Positions 8,645-17,279 of a stretch of 64,000 nt of DNA are shown here, piece after piece. Source of the stretch: Flavobacteriaceae bacterium (lineage in GTDB: Bacteria; Bacteroidota; Bacteroidia; Flavobacteriales; Flavobacteriaceae); assembly GCA_020346245.1 (NCBI GenBank), contig CP070778.1, positions 1,798,196 through 1,862,195 of the forward strand, read 5' to 3'. A model generated the notes under the pieces. It ran no database searches. It was given only the letters and a program-made list of their open reading frames with translations, and was not told the origin of the DNA. How positions within the stretch are numbered: position 1 is the first letter of the stretch; each line of letters starts with the position of its first letter. The translations under genes were made by a program, and so were the position numbers.

Positions 8645-8941
8645 TGATATAAGTATTATTGTGACGATGCTGTAGGTTTCCTGTCCCATCTGTGCTTTCG
8701 CAGCTCTTCAATTATTATGAAGTCCATAAGGTCAATTTTGAACTCTTAAATATAATGCTTTAGAAGAATATTCTCCTACACCTAAAAATATGGATTAATA
8801 AATTTTTGAAAATTTTCAAGTGCCTTTTTACTATAAACAATCGGAATATGTACTATTCTTATTTCAAATATCCAACCCATATTCCAAACCTAAATCATTG
8901 GGTCGAAAAATCTGAATACAATATTTTGATCCGCTACTAAC

Positions 8942-10492
8942 TTAACGGTACCTATCTTTTAGATCCTTCATCATAAGTTGATACCTCTTCTTTACCTTAT
9001 CATTGGGTGATTGGCAGAGGTATATGCGGGTCCCATTTTCCCTGAAATAGGGATCGTTGATGACCTTTTTGAGCTCTACCTCTTCGAAATAAGTAGGCAG
9101 CAGGCTATCCGGATTATTAGTGTTACCCAAGTCAGAATGAACATAAATCACATAATCCTTACTAATGCTTTCCGGTGACCAGAAAACAAAACTTGCATTA
9201 GGAGAAATAGGCTGAGGTATATTGTGTTTTTTTCCATAAAACATAATAGCTCCTGCCTGTCCGTAATGATAGCAGTAAATATGGCAATTTTCCCGATTTT
9301 CCTCCCCCAGGGCCAAATAGATATTATTTACGGCCTCACCTATTGCTTTCCACCCAGTCATATCTGCCATATCCTGAGGCAGGTCGTGTTGTTCTCCATC
9401 TTCCCACCTGAAAGCTCCTTTGTTAAAAGATTTCTCAAAAGTATTAAATGGAATTCCATCAAACGGCAGTGAAAAATATAACCCCACCCCCATGAAAGCA
9501 ACCAAAAATGTAAATGTCAGATTCAGATATCGCACAATATACTTATGGACAAAATATGCGCCAAAAACAAAAAATATGGGATAAATCCCAAGCGTGTAAT
9601 AAGCCTTTCCACTCCCGGCCAATAGAAGCAGAATAAGAAATATATAGACATAAGCAAAAATACGGTACTGTCTTTCTTTTTTGTTAAAAAGCAACATGAG
9701 CAACGCACCCATCCAAAGCACCAAAGCCTGGGCATTCATCAGCAACTGTTCTATGATAAATCCTAAAGACTCAACGTGCACGAGTTGTGTACGTCGCAAC
9801 TCCTCCATATGTTGCAAGACTGGCCAATTATTTTCATATTGCCAGTAAAGATTTGGCGATATAATCAAAATTGCGATCAAAATGGCCAAAACAAAATATT
9901 TTGACCAATATAGCTTACGGTATTGTGTGTAAAGCATCGCAAGTCCAAAGGAGGTATAAAGGAAAACAATAGAGTACTTATTGAGAAAACCAAGACCGAA
10001 TACTAACCCAATCCATAACCACATTTTCAAATCTCCCCGGGAGATCAGTTTATAAAAAAGATAGCCTGATAAAAGCCAATAAAAGTGGTTAAAAGAAACA
10101 GGTTGAAAAAGGGTATTTACATGTAAATAAGCCGGTGAAAAAATATAAGCAAAGCAGGCCAGGGCAATGGCAATTTTTTTTCCTCCTAAGTCCCTCGTGA
10201 ATATCCCAATAATAATCACATTGATTGCACCTATTAGAGAAGGAAAGAATCGAAGGCCAAATACGGTATTCCCGAATATTGTAGTTGCTGCCTTTCCCAT
10301 AATTGCAATGGATGGTGGTACAGCGACATATCCCCACGCCAGATGCTCACTTAAAGCGTAGTATAAATAGGCATCCCTATGCAGCTCGTAGTTGTCAAAA
10401 GTAGCTACATGCACAATTAACTTTAGTAAAGCCAGTACAAGGATCATTATCCCTGTAGAAGAGGTCCAAAATTTTAACTTGCTTGCCGCCAT
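8942..10492 (-). CDS. GT39-like multi-pass glycosyltransferase (ArnT/PMT superfamily)
   Basis: A 516-residue membrane protein with about ten hydrophobic segments in the first 350 residues and a soluble C-terminal domain of about 160 residues, the usual shape of GT-C glycosyltransferases. The first extracytoplasmic loop carries ELHRDAYLYY, corresponding to the acidic catalytic motif of the family, and the downstream VPPSIAIMGK fits the PMT/ArnT pattern. Such enzymes transfer sugars from polyprenyl-phosphate carriers to lipids or proteins on the periplasmic side. No sugar-synthesis genes are nearby, so donor and acceptor are unknown. The esterase-like lipoprotein gene lies 50 bases upstream on the same strand. 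Confidence 0.8.
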   Translation of the reverse strand: MAASKLKFWTSSTGIMILVLALLKLIVHVATFDNYELHRDAYLYYALSEHLAWGYVAVPPSIAIMGKAATTIFGNTVFGLRFFPSLIGAINVIIIGIFTRDLGGKKIAIALACFAYIFSPAYLHVNTLFQPVSFNHFYWLLSGYLFYKLISRGDLKMWLWIGLVFGLGFLNKYSIVFLYTSFGLAMLYTQYRKLYWSKYFVLAILIAILIISPNLYWQYENNWPVLQHMEELRRTQLVHVESLGFIIEQLLMNAQALVLWMGALLMLLFNKKERQYRIFAYVYIFLILLLLAGSGKAYYTLGIYPIFFVFGAYFVHKYIVRYLNLTFTFLVAFMGVGLYFSLPFDGIPFNTFEKSFNKGAFRWEDGEQHDLPQDMADMTGWKAIGEAVNNIYLALGEENRENCHIYCYHYGQAGAIMFYGKKHNIPQPISPNASFVFWSPESISKDYVIYVHSDLGNTNNPDSLLPTYFEEVELKKVINDPYFRENGTRIYLCQSPNDKVKKRYQLMMKDLKDRYR

Positions 10493-10542
10493 GAAAAAAA
10501 TTTTGCTTAGAGTCTATGTCAAAAATGTTGCGGTTACAGCAA

Positions 10543-12279
10543 TCAGGGGTAAAGCCAACTGTTAAGATCTGCTCCTGGAGGAGCACTTTCTGCAAGGCGT
10601 TTCATAATCTTCGGAACATACATGCTATTATATCTTAGCCTGGAAATATGGTTGGGTTCCTTTGGATCGCCATTCCAGCAATGCTCTGCCCTGTCACCAT
10701 ACAAAACTTCTCCCCCATAATATGGATCAGAAGTGTTTTCGAGGAATTCTTCCATTTTATAAACTGCGTTGTTTAAATAATAATTATCCATATCCCCGCA
10801 GTAAATATTAATCTTGCCTTTTAATTTCTCTCCCAACTTATCCCAGTCCCTCTCCAGAATATAACGGAGGTCATAATTCTCTTTCCAGTATTTTGCGACT
10901 TCAGGATTTATAATGCCGGTCTTTTTATCCCATATACGTTCAGGATACCCTTCTTTTCCCTGTGGGGAATAAGTAGCTTCCCATATGTCCCACTGTTGAC
11001 CCGATCGGGATTTATCTCCCAGAACCAATTCCAGATAATTCTCGTCCTTAACGGTAGATTGAATCTGGCCTAGATAGTCTCTGTGAGCAGGTACCTCCAA
11101 CATTTTATGCTCACTTCTGTAGTAGTAGGCATTTTCATCTTCATAGATATTGGTAAGAACATAAGCACTGAAATCTATTGGATCGGGACAAGCAGCAAAA
11201 CACCCATTATATTCTTCAGGGTACATTACCTGCACCGCCAATGCCTCCCAGCCCCCGGTAGATCCGCCGTATAAAAAACGAGACCATCCTTCACCAAGAC
11301 CTCTAAACTCCTTTTCAATATATGGAATAAGCTCATGAGTTATAGCATCGCCATACGGACCCTGACTGGCAGAATTCACAGCATATGAATCATCATAATA
11401 AGGGGTTGGGTGCTGTATTTCGATGATCAGAAATCTGGGGAAATCAGGTTCATTCCATCTTTTATAAAAATTATACGCCTCCTCTTGCTGGATAATATTG
11501 TAGCCCGAAACTTTAAAGCGTTCCGCGTAGTCGGGTTCAAGGTTGGGATCTGGGGGAACCGTTCTGAATCCTCCAAAATCATCCGGAAAATGTCCATGGA
11601 ATATCATAAGCGGATACTTTGCTTCCGGATGGTCCTGAAACCCTTTAGGAAGAAGTATATGTGCTCCTAAATACATGTCCCTTCCCCAAAACTCTGATAG
11701 TTTTTCGGATCGTATTTTAATGTGCTTTATCCATTCTGTATCTTCAGGTTCTTCAATAGGTGGAATCACCTGATCCATTACAACGGCAATCTCCAAATCT
11801 CCATTTTCCGGTATGGTAACCTTAAACGGCTTACTGTACATATTTCCCGGAGACCTGTTCCACTTCTGGCCTTCTCCATTATCCATGGGTAATTTCACTG
11901 TATGACCGGTACTTAAATTAAACGTTTCATAGACGTGCAATAAAGCTTGTACCCAATATTCTCCCGGAGGTACATCAGCCAAACTGGAATAAGGAAATCC
12001 AAAGTTTTCAGCATCAAAAATCTGTTCCGAGTTGGGTGCCATACCATCTACATTCATCCCAAATATCAGTTGAGTGTTGAGTCCGCTATTTATCTGAAAA
12101 CGCGGTTCATTGTCATCATTTGTGGAAAGCATCAGCAGTAATCTACCATCCTGCGCCTGAGAACCAAAATTATCAGAGAAAGAAACATTAAATGTAATAT
12201 TGGATATATTTTCAGGAGTTGACTTACAGCCAGATAAGAAAATATATAAAACGCCAAGTAAAAAAACAGGTTTGAACAT
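10543..12279 (-). CDS. esterase-like lipoprotein (alpha/beta hydrolase with N-terminal beta domain)
   Basis: A 578-residue lipoprotein (lipobox LSGC, Cys18). Residues 25-175 form a beta-rich domain without clear homology; the C-terminal 380 residues are an alpha/beta hydrolase of the putative-esterase (esterase D/Fes-like) type. Evidence is YPLMIFHGH (222-230), the nucleophile elbow YGGSTGG with Ser340, and a later histidine in AEHCWNGDP. Exported esterases of this type release acyl groups from carbohydrates or cleave siderophore esters. Conserved tryptophans and charged loops around the active site suggest a polar substrate, but I cannot name it. It lies 89 bases downstream of folD on the same strand. 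Confidence 0.78.
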   Translation of the reverse strand: MFKPVFLLGVLYIFLSGCKSTPENISNITFNVSFSDNFGSQAQDGRLLLMLSTNDDNEPRFQINSGLNTQLIFGMNVDGMAPNSEQIFDAENFGFPYSSLADVPPGEYWVQALLHVYETFNLSTGHTVKLPMDNGEGQKWNRSPGNMYSKPFKVTIPENGDLEIAVVMDQVIPPIEEPEDTEWIKHIKIRSEKLSEFWGRDMYLGAHILLPKGFQDHPEAKYPLMIFHGHFPDDFGGFRTVPPDPNLEPDYAERFKVSGYNIIQQEEAYNFYKRWNEPDFPRFLIIEIQHPTPYYDDSYAVNSASQGPYGDAITHELIPYIEKEFRGLGEGWSRFLYGGSTGGWEALAVQVMYPEEYNGCFAACPDPIDFSAYVLTNIYEDENAYYYRSEHKMLEVPAHRDYLGQIQSTVKDENYLELVLGDKSRSGQQWDIWEATYSPQGKEGYPERIWDKKTGIINPEVAKYWKENYDLRYILERDWDKLGEKLKGKINIYCGDMDNYYLNNAVYKMEEFLENTSDPYYGGEVLYGDRAEHCWNGDPKEPNHISRLRYNSMYVPKIMKRLAESAPPGADLNSWLYP

Positions 12280-12368
12280 AGAAGTTAAATTTGAGAGAAA
12301 AGGTACTCAATTCCGGCAAATCATCAAATTTCTATGTGCAATATTCAGGTCAATTCAAAAAGATGGTT

Positions 12369-13256
12369 TTAATTCTCTCTTTGTGTTCTCCTTTTTCGTG
12401 CAAGAAGTGTGTTTTGCAGAAGCATGGCAATAGTCATTGGGCCCACGCCACCGGGAACAGGTGTGATATAAGATGCTTTTTTACTAACCGCCTCAAAATC
12501 AACATCGCCTGTAATGTAATAACCCCTCTCTTTACTTTCATCGGGTACTCTTGTTATTCCAACATCAATAATTACGGCCCCGTCACGTACCATATCTTCG
12601 GTAAGAAAACCAGGTACTCCCAAGGCAGAAACGATAATATCTGCCTGCAAGGTTAAGGCTTTAATATCTTTAGTTCTGCTATGTGTTAAGGTTACTGTAG
12701 CATTTGCAAATTTGCCTTTCTGGCTAAGCAATATACTAATAGGCCTGCCTACAATATGGCTGCGGCCAATAACAACAGCATGTTTACCTTCTACCTCTAC
12801 CTGATATCTTCGCAACAATTCCATAATGCCAAAGGGGGTGGCAGGTATAAAAGATTCCATATCCAGAGCCATTTTCCCAAAATTTGCAGGATGGAAACCA
12901 TCTACATCTTTATCCGGATCTACTGCCAGTAAAACTTTTTGTTCATCTATATGTTTAGGCAAAGGCAATTGCACTATATAACCATCTATTTCCGGATCGT
13001 TATTAAGTTCCTTTACCAGGTCTAATAATTTTTCTTCTGAAGTGTCTTCCGGTAAATGTTTAAGGGTAGATTCAAAACCTATACGTTTGCAGGAGCGTAC
13101 TTTGCTTCCTACATAGGTAAGGCTTGCACCGTCATTTCCTACGAGAACTGCTGCCAAATGCGGGACTTTTTCGCCTCGTAATTTTATTTCGCCAACCTCA
13201 GCAGCAATTTCATCTTTAATTTTATTTGCAATTTCTTTTCCGTTGAGAAGGGTCAT
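12369..13256 (-). CDS. folD: bifunctional methylenetetrahydrofolate dehydrogenase / methenyltetrahydrofolate cyclohydrolase
   Basis: A 295-residue FolD, full length. It interconverts 5,10-methylene-, methenyl- and 10-formyl-tetrahydrofolate with NADP+. Visible marks are YVGSKVRSCKRIGF with the catalytic lysine (YxxxK), the substrate stretch DGYIVQLPLPKHID, DPDKDVDGFHPANFG, the NADP-binding VVIGRSHIVGRPI, and the C-terminal TPVPGGVGPMT. It follows ffh after 28 bases on the same strand, so the two are probably cotranscribed. Confidence 0.97.
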   Translation of the reverse strand: MTLLNGKEIANKIKDEIAAEVGEIKLRGEKVPHLAAVLVGNDGASLTYVGSKVRSCKRIGFESTLKHLPEDTSEEKLLDLVKELNNDPEIDGYIVQLPLPKHIDEQKVLLAVDPDKDVDGFHPANFGKMALDMESFIPATPFGIMELLRRYQVEVEGKHAVVIGRSHIVGRPISILLSQKGKFANATVTLTHSRTKDIKALTLQADIIVSALGVPGFLTEDMVRDGAVIIDVGITRVPDESKERGYYITGDVDFEAVSKKASYITPVPGGVGPMTIAMLLQNTLLARKRRTQREN

Positions 13257-13284
13257 TTAGTTACTATTATAGGTTTAAAAACTG

Positions 13285-14613
13285 TTATTTCATATTCTGC
13301 ATCATCTGCATCATTTTTTTACCGCCTCCACCTTGCATCATTTTCATCATTTTGCTCATTTGATTAAATTGCTTTAGCAATTGATTTACCTCCTGTATAG
13401 TGCGACCACTGCCTTTAGCAATTCTTTTTTTTCTGTTTGCATCCAGACTTGAAGGATTAGATCTTTCATCAGGTGTCATGGAGTGTATAATGGCTTCAAC
13501 GTGTTTAAAGGCATCATCATCTATGTCCATCCCCTTCAGTGCCTTGCCGGCGCCGGGTATCATCCCCATAAGATCCTTCATACTGCCCATTTTCTTTATC
13601 TGCTGTATTTGATTGAGGAAATCATCAAATCCAAACTTATTTTTTGCAATTTTTTTCTGAATCTTGCGTGCTTCTTCCTCATCAAATTGCTCCTGTGCCC
13701 TTTCTACAAGAGAAATAACATCTCCCATTCCCAATATCCGATCGGCCATTCGCGCAGGGTGGAAAACATCTATAGCATCCATCTTCTCGCCAGTACCAAT
13801 AAATTTTATCGGTTTATTAACTACAGACTTAATTGAAATGGCTGCACCACCTCGTGTATCACCATCAAGTTTAGTCAGAACTACACCATCAAAATTAAGT
13901 ACATCATTAAATGCCTTTGCCGTATTTACAGCATCCTGACCTGTCATAGAATCTACAACAAAGAGAGTTTCCTGTGGATTTACCGCATTGCGGATGTTAG
14001 CAATTTCAGTCATCATCTGATCATCTACTGCCAGTCGTCCTGCGGTATCAATGATCACTACATTGAATCCATTATTCCTGGCATAGGCCATACCTGCCTT
14101 TGCAAGGGCAACCGGATCTGAGTTCTCCTTGTCTGAAAAAACCTCTACTCCGATCTGGTCTCCGACAATATGCAACTGATCAATAGCCGCAGGTCTGTAG
14201 ACATCACAAGCAACTAATAAAGGGTTTTTAGATTTTTTCTGTTTTAGATAATTTGCAAGTTTGCCAGAAAAAGTGGTCTTACCAGATCCCTGAAGACCAG
14301 ACATAAGTATAACAGATGGATTTCCCGAAAGATTAATTCCTTCTGCATCTCCACCCATCAATTGGGTTAGTTCGTCCTTAACAATTTTGACCATTAACTG
14401 GCCTGGTTGTAAGGTAGTCAACACATTCTGACCCAGGGCTTTTTCTTTAACCCTATTCGTAAATTCCTTGGCAATTTTAAAATTAACATCTGCATCCAGG
14501 AGGGCTCTTCTTACCTCTTTGGCAGTCTCAGCAACATTAATTTCTGTAATCTGGCCATGTCCTTTAAGAACATGTAATGCTTTATCCAGTTTATCACTTA
14601 AATTATCAAACAT
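13285..14613 (-). CDS. ffh: signal recognition particle protein Ffh
   Basis: A 442-residue SRP54-type GTPase that binds signal peptides and 4.5S RNA and delivers ribosomes to FtsY. N domain about 1-85; G domain with P-loop GLQGSGKTTFSGKL, DTAGRLAVDD and TKLDGDTRGGAA; M domain from about 300, with the RNA-binding GSGRTIQEVNQLLKQF and a methionine-rich tail (MSKMMKMMQGGGGKKMMQMM) that forms the signal-peptide groove. A TAAATTTG -7-like element lies at 14639-14646, 26 bases before the ATG. Confidence 0.98.
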   Translation of the reverse strand: MFDNLSDKLDKALHVLKGHGQITEINVAETAKEVRRALLDADVNFKIAKEFTNRVKEKALGQNVLTTLQPGQLMVKIVKDELTQLMGGDAEGINLSGNPSVILMSGLQGSGKTTFSGKLANYLKQKKSKNPLLVACDVYRPAAIDQLHIVGDQIGVEVFSDKENSDPVALAKAGMAYARNNGFNVVIIDTAGRLAVDDQMMTEIANIRNAVNPQETLFVVDSMTGQDAVNTAKAFNDVLNFDGVVLTKLDGDTRGGAAISIKSVVNKPIKFIGTGEKMDAIDVFHPARMADRILGMGDVISLVERAQEQFDEEEARKIQKKIAKNKFGFDDFLNQIQQIKKMGSMKDLMGMIPGAGKALKGMDIDDDAFKHVEAIIHSMTPDERSNPSSLDANRKKRIAKGSGRTIQEVNQLLKQFNQMSKMMKMMQGGGGKKMMQMMQNMK

Positions 14614-14638
14614 CTTATATGTGAATTATGGCGAAGTG

Positions 14639-14646
14639 CAAATTTA
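14639..14646 (-). promoter_or_regulatory. -7-like element upstream of ffh
   Basis: The minus strand reads TAAATTTG, matching TAnnTTTG. No TTTG element is found at the expected 19-nt spacing, so only the -7 half is supported. It would give a leader of about 20 bases for the ffh-folD transcript. Confidence 0.35.
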
Positions 14647-14694
14647 ATAATAACAATGGGATGATGGAAGGCTCTTGAAAGAAATATAAAAGAG

Positions 14695-14727
14695 AAAAGG
14701 GTAACTTCTTGAAGAAGCTACCCTTTT
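14695..14727 (-). terminator. intrinsic terminator after the 594-aa lipoprotein gene
   Basis: An inverted repeat with outer arms AAAAGGGTA / TACCCTTTT and inner arms CTTCT / AGAAG with a 3-nt loop, separated by one mismatch. On the minus strand it is followed by a T-rich run (TTTTCTCTTTT). It sits about 45 bases downstream of the lipoprotein stop codon and isolates that gene from ffh. Confidence 0.75.
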
Positions 14728-14771
14728 CAGCAAAATAGGGGGCAAATAAGGTATTTTAAATTCTTTTCCTA

Positions 14772-16556
14772 TTAAGGAGTTGTTTGTTGCCTTTGAAAAA
14801 TAAGCATAGTCACATTTTCCATAGTACCTGGGTCATCACTAACATCCTTAAGTACTATTTGATCATTGGTGATTGAAACAAATTCCCAATCATCAGTAAG
14901 CTCAGCAAGAATATCTACTTCTCCGAAGTTAAGGTACACTTTAAGCTTACCATCACTATTTCTAAGTACTCTCCATAGACCCGGATAAGAAACACCCATT
15001 TCTGAAAGTGTAGTATTTATTAAATGGTTAGCCATAAAGTTAAAGGTGTAACCAATATAATTGTCAGTTTCATCAATTTCGCCGTCTACATATTCGGCTA
15101 CTACCCAATCACCTTCCATCATAATGGTTCTGATTTCAGCAACATCGCCATCATTGGCATTGTCATCACATACTCTTTGAAGAACCAGCTCATAACCTAT
15201 CTCATCAACTTTAAACTTCAATCTGTCATTTCTCAGGTCAGATAATGGCCATTCAAAGTTAACTCCGGGCTCAGATCCCATGGTAATAGACATTACAAGT
15301 CTGCCTTGTTCGTTCATGGTAATTTCCCATGTTCCTTCAGAAGTATTTTCACCGTTACCAAGTGTTACAACACCTTCTGGTAAAAAGTTAAACTCATAAC
15401 CCAGCAGTCTGTCTATTTCTTCACCCTGGTTTTTTACCTTTTTTATAACCCAGCTACATTCTTTTAAGATTTCTCTTAGGGTAGTGGGATCAGTGTTAAA
15501 AAGATCACATACGCTGTGCATAATAATCCTGTTACCACCTTCGGCATAAAGTTTAATCTTACCTTCTCCAATTTCGTATACAAACCATTCAAGATTAAAG
15601 TCAACCAAGACGTCAAATTCAAGATTAAGAAGTATTCCATGATCCGTTATCCGAGTACTCCAGGCACCCATTAGGCTATTGCCCATTCTATCTTTTACGG
15701 TTACACCACCATCTTCGGTAAAGTTCATTATATATTCAAAATACTGATCTGACTGATTTATTTCATCTCGAATAACTTCATTAATCAACCAAGGACATTC
15801 TACCAATAGATTTTCTAAACGTTCCTGGGTGAAATCATCATCATTGTAATCATCATCGTCATCCTCGTCACAGGCATATTTAGCCATTTCAATAGCATTT
15901 GCCAATTCAGCATTGCTCCTCACTTCAATTTTTGTCCCATCATAAAGTTCCATGGCTACAGGGAAGTCAATTCCGACTAAGTCATTATCGTCCAGACCGT
16001 CAAAAAATATTCTGAGATCTTTATCAGATTCTACAGTAACAGAACCTGTTTCAACCTCATTGACATCAAACGTATATATGGTTATAGGATATACAAAATC
16101 TATACATTCTATATCATCATCTTCTCCACCTTCAATACACTGCTGAGCCAATTCGCGCAGGTCCTCAATTCCGGCAATTTCAATTACGGTAAAATCGGCA
16201 AGTGTGATGACAATTGGAAATATAATCTCAAGGATATCTTCATCATCTTGCAATTCATCGAATATTTCTTCAATCAGGTGAAGTCCTTCCTTAGATTCTA
16301 TAGTAATTTCAATTCCATTTACTTTAACAGAGTATGGGAATTCTATTGCAAAACAACTGGCACCATCAACAATATTGTCGAAAGAACCATCATTGGCAGC
16401 GGTATTTTCAATAAGCTTAGCTGTAGAGGAACTTGCATTTATAGTTTGCTGTTCATCTGGTTGTGGTAATTCTTCAAACGCCTCCTGACAGGCATTAAAA
16501 GAAAATGCTGCAACAAGAAGCAGGGTTTGCAGTGAATACTTAAAAAACTTTCTCAT
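14772..16556 (-). CDS. acidic surface lipoprotein with two N-terminal and three C-terminal repeats, predicted ECF target
   Basis: A 594-residue lipoprotein (lipobox FNAC, Cys23), very rich in Asp/Glu. Residues about 68-140 and 150-229 are two copies of one unit (Cys-x-x-[FI]-x-[FY]-P, strands, an Asp-Leu helix, closing Cys). After a poly-Asp linker (231-241) come three copies of a lipocalin-like beta unit (about 247-350, 359-463, 474-590), each starting with a helix and a tryptophan (ECPWLI, ECSWVI, EGDWVV) and containing an [FL]NF strand and a central strand with Trp (GAWS, GTWEI, GLWRV). Function unknown; a ligand- or metal-binding surface protein is plausible. It is divergent from the ECF sigma gene and shares a 40-nt promoter element with fecR, so it is probably in the same regulon as the TonB-dependent receptor. 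Confidence 0.75.
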   Translation of the reverse strand: MRKFFKYSLQTLLLVAAFSFNACQEAFEELPQPDEQQTINASSSTAKLIENTAANDGSFDNIVDGASCFAIEFPYSVKVNGIEITIESKEGLHLIEEIFDELQDDEDILEIIFPIVITLADFTVIEIAGIEDLRELAQQCIEGGEDDDIECIDFVYPITIYTFDVNEVETGSVTVESDKDLRIFFDGLDDNDLVGIDFPVAMELYDGTKIEVRSNAELANAIEMAKYACDEDDDDDYNDDDFTQERLENLLVECPWLINEVIRDEINQSDQYFEYIMNFTEDGGVTVKDRMGNSLMGAWSTRITDHGILLNLEFDVLVDFNLEWFVYEIGEGKIKLYAEGGNRIIMHSVCDLFNTDPTTLREILKECSWVIKKVKNQGEEIDRLLGYEFNFLPEGVVTLGNGENTSEGTWEITMNEQGRLVMSITMGSEPGVNFEWPLSDLRNDRLKFKVDEIGYELVLQRVCDDNANDGDVAEIRTIMMEGDWVVAEYVDGEIDETDNYIGYTFNFMANHLINTTLSEMGVSYPGLWRVLRNSDGKLKVYLNFGEVDILAELTDDWEFVSITNDQIVLKDVSDDPGTMENVTMLIFQRQQTTP

Positions 16557-16581
16557 AACGATTTGGATTTATTTGTTGTTC

Positions 16582-16621
16582 GTATAACTCTAAAACAATT
16601 ACATTTTAAAATACCCTACCC
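16582..16621 (-). promoter_or_regulatory. predicted ECF sigma promoter of the 594-aa lipoprotein gene
   Basis: Read on the minus strand from 16621: GGGTAGGGTATTTT, 9 bases, TTGTTTTA, 2 bases, GTTATA (ending at 16583). The same blocks with the same spacing occur upstream of fecR (17229-17268, plus strand). It ends about 26 bases before the lipoprotein ATG. It does not resemble the TTTG/TAnnTTTG housekeeping promoter. Assignment to the adjacent ECF sigma factor is inference. Confidence 0.6.
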
Positions 16622-16642
16622 TATTTTTAATTTTTTTTAAAA

Positions 16643-16650
16643 TATCTTTG
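16643..16650 (+). promoter_or_regulatory. -7 element of the ECF sigma gene
   Basis: TATCTTTG, an exact TAnnTTTG match, 31 bases before the sigma-factor ATG. No TTTG element at 19-nt spacing. It suggests the sigma gene is transcribed by the housekeeping sigma factor, unlike its two flanking targets. Confidence 0.5.
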
Positions 16651-16681
16651 AAACAGAACCAACGACAAGAACTATATAATT

Positions 16682-17179
16682 ATGGACAATGTATGTGAGG
16701 AGGAAGTGTTTAGCAGCCTCTTCAAAACTAATTCCAAAACGGTTTTTAACTATATATATTACAAATTCGGAAACGAAGAGAAAGCCTATGATGTTGTTCA
16801 GGAAGCATTTGTTAAGCTTTGGGAGAATTGTTCAAAAGTCAGTCCAGAAAAAGCAAAGTCTTATGTCTATACTGTAGCAAATAACCTTTATTTAAATGTA
16901 ATCAAAGCAGAAAAGGTCCGCTTAAAGTATGCCAACAAGTCCAATGACACCTCTTACGAATCACCAGAATTTTTGTTGGAAGAAAAAGAGTATAAAGAAA
17001 AGCTGGATAAGGCTCTAAATAGCCTACCTGAAAATCAGAGAGCCACTTTTTTATTAAATAGAATTGATGGCAAGAAATATGCAGAAATTGCGGAGATGGA
17101 GGGTGTAAGTGTAAAAGCGATAGAAAAGCGCATGCATCTTGCATTAAAAGCCCTTAGGGAACAAATAGAAGGCATCTAG
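16682..17179 (+). CDS. ECF RNA polymerase sigma factor (Bacteroidota FecI-like type)
   Basis: A 165-residue sigma-70 family factor with only regions 2 and 4. Region 2 spans about 10-75 (FNYIYYKFGNEEKAYDVVQEAFVKLWEN, then KSYVYTVANNLYLN); region 4 spans about 105-160 (LNSLPENQRATFLLNRIDGKKYAEIAEMEGVSVKAIEKRMHLALKALRE), with a clear helix-turn-helix for -35 recognition. It is followed after 100 bases by fecR and the STN-type receptor, the standard order of cell-surface signalling cassettes. In such systems ligand binding at the receptor acts through FecR to free the sigma factor. Its likely targets are the two copies of the element at 16582-16621 and 17229-17268. Confidence 0.94.
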   Translation: MDNVCEEEVFSSLFKTNSKTVFNYIYYKFGNEEKAYDVVQEAFVKLWENCSKVSPEKAKSYVYTVANNLYLNVIKAEKVRLKYANKSNDTSYESPEFLLEEKEYKEKLDKALNSLPENQRATFLLNRIDGKKYAEIAEMEGVSVKAIEKRMHLALKALREQIEGI

Positions 17180-17228
17180 CCAGCATAACCGGGGATTAGG
17201 GCCGTATGTTAATATTTTTTTCTTAGGG

Positions 17229-17268
17229 GGGTAGGGTTTTTTTATTGTTAGTTGTTTTAATGTTATAA
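17229..17268 (+). promoter_or_regulatory. predicted ECF sigma promoter of fecR-TonB receptor operon
   Basis: GGGTAGGGTTTTTT starting at 17229, then TTGTTTTA at 17252-17259 and GTTATA at 17262-17267. Block order and spacing are identical to the element on the opposite strand at 16582-16621. The ATG of fecR follows 12 bases later, so the leader would be very short. Confidence 0.6.
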
Positions 17269-17279
17269 AGCTAGAAATC

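Noticed and set aside
8690..8941. TTGAAAATTTTCAA palindrome (8806-8819) as operator
   Set aside because: A 14-bp AT-rich palindrome is easily met by chance in this composition and no clear promoter adjoins it.
10089..10337. 82-residue ORF overlapping the GT39-like gene
   Set aside because: Same-strand alternative frame with many Cys and Tyr and no family; the long membrane protein explains the region.
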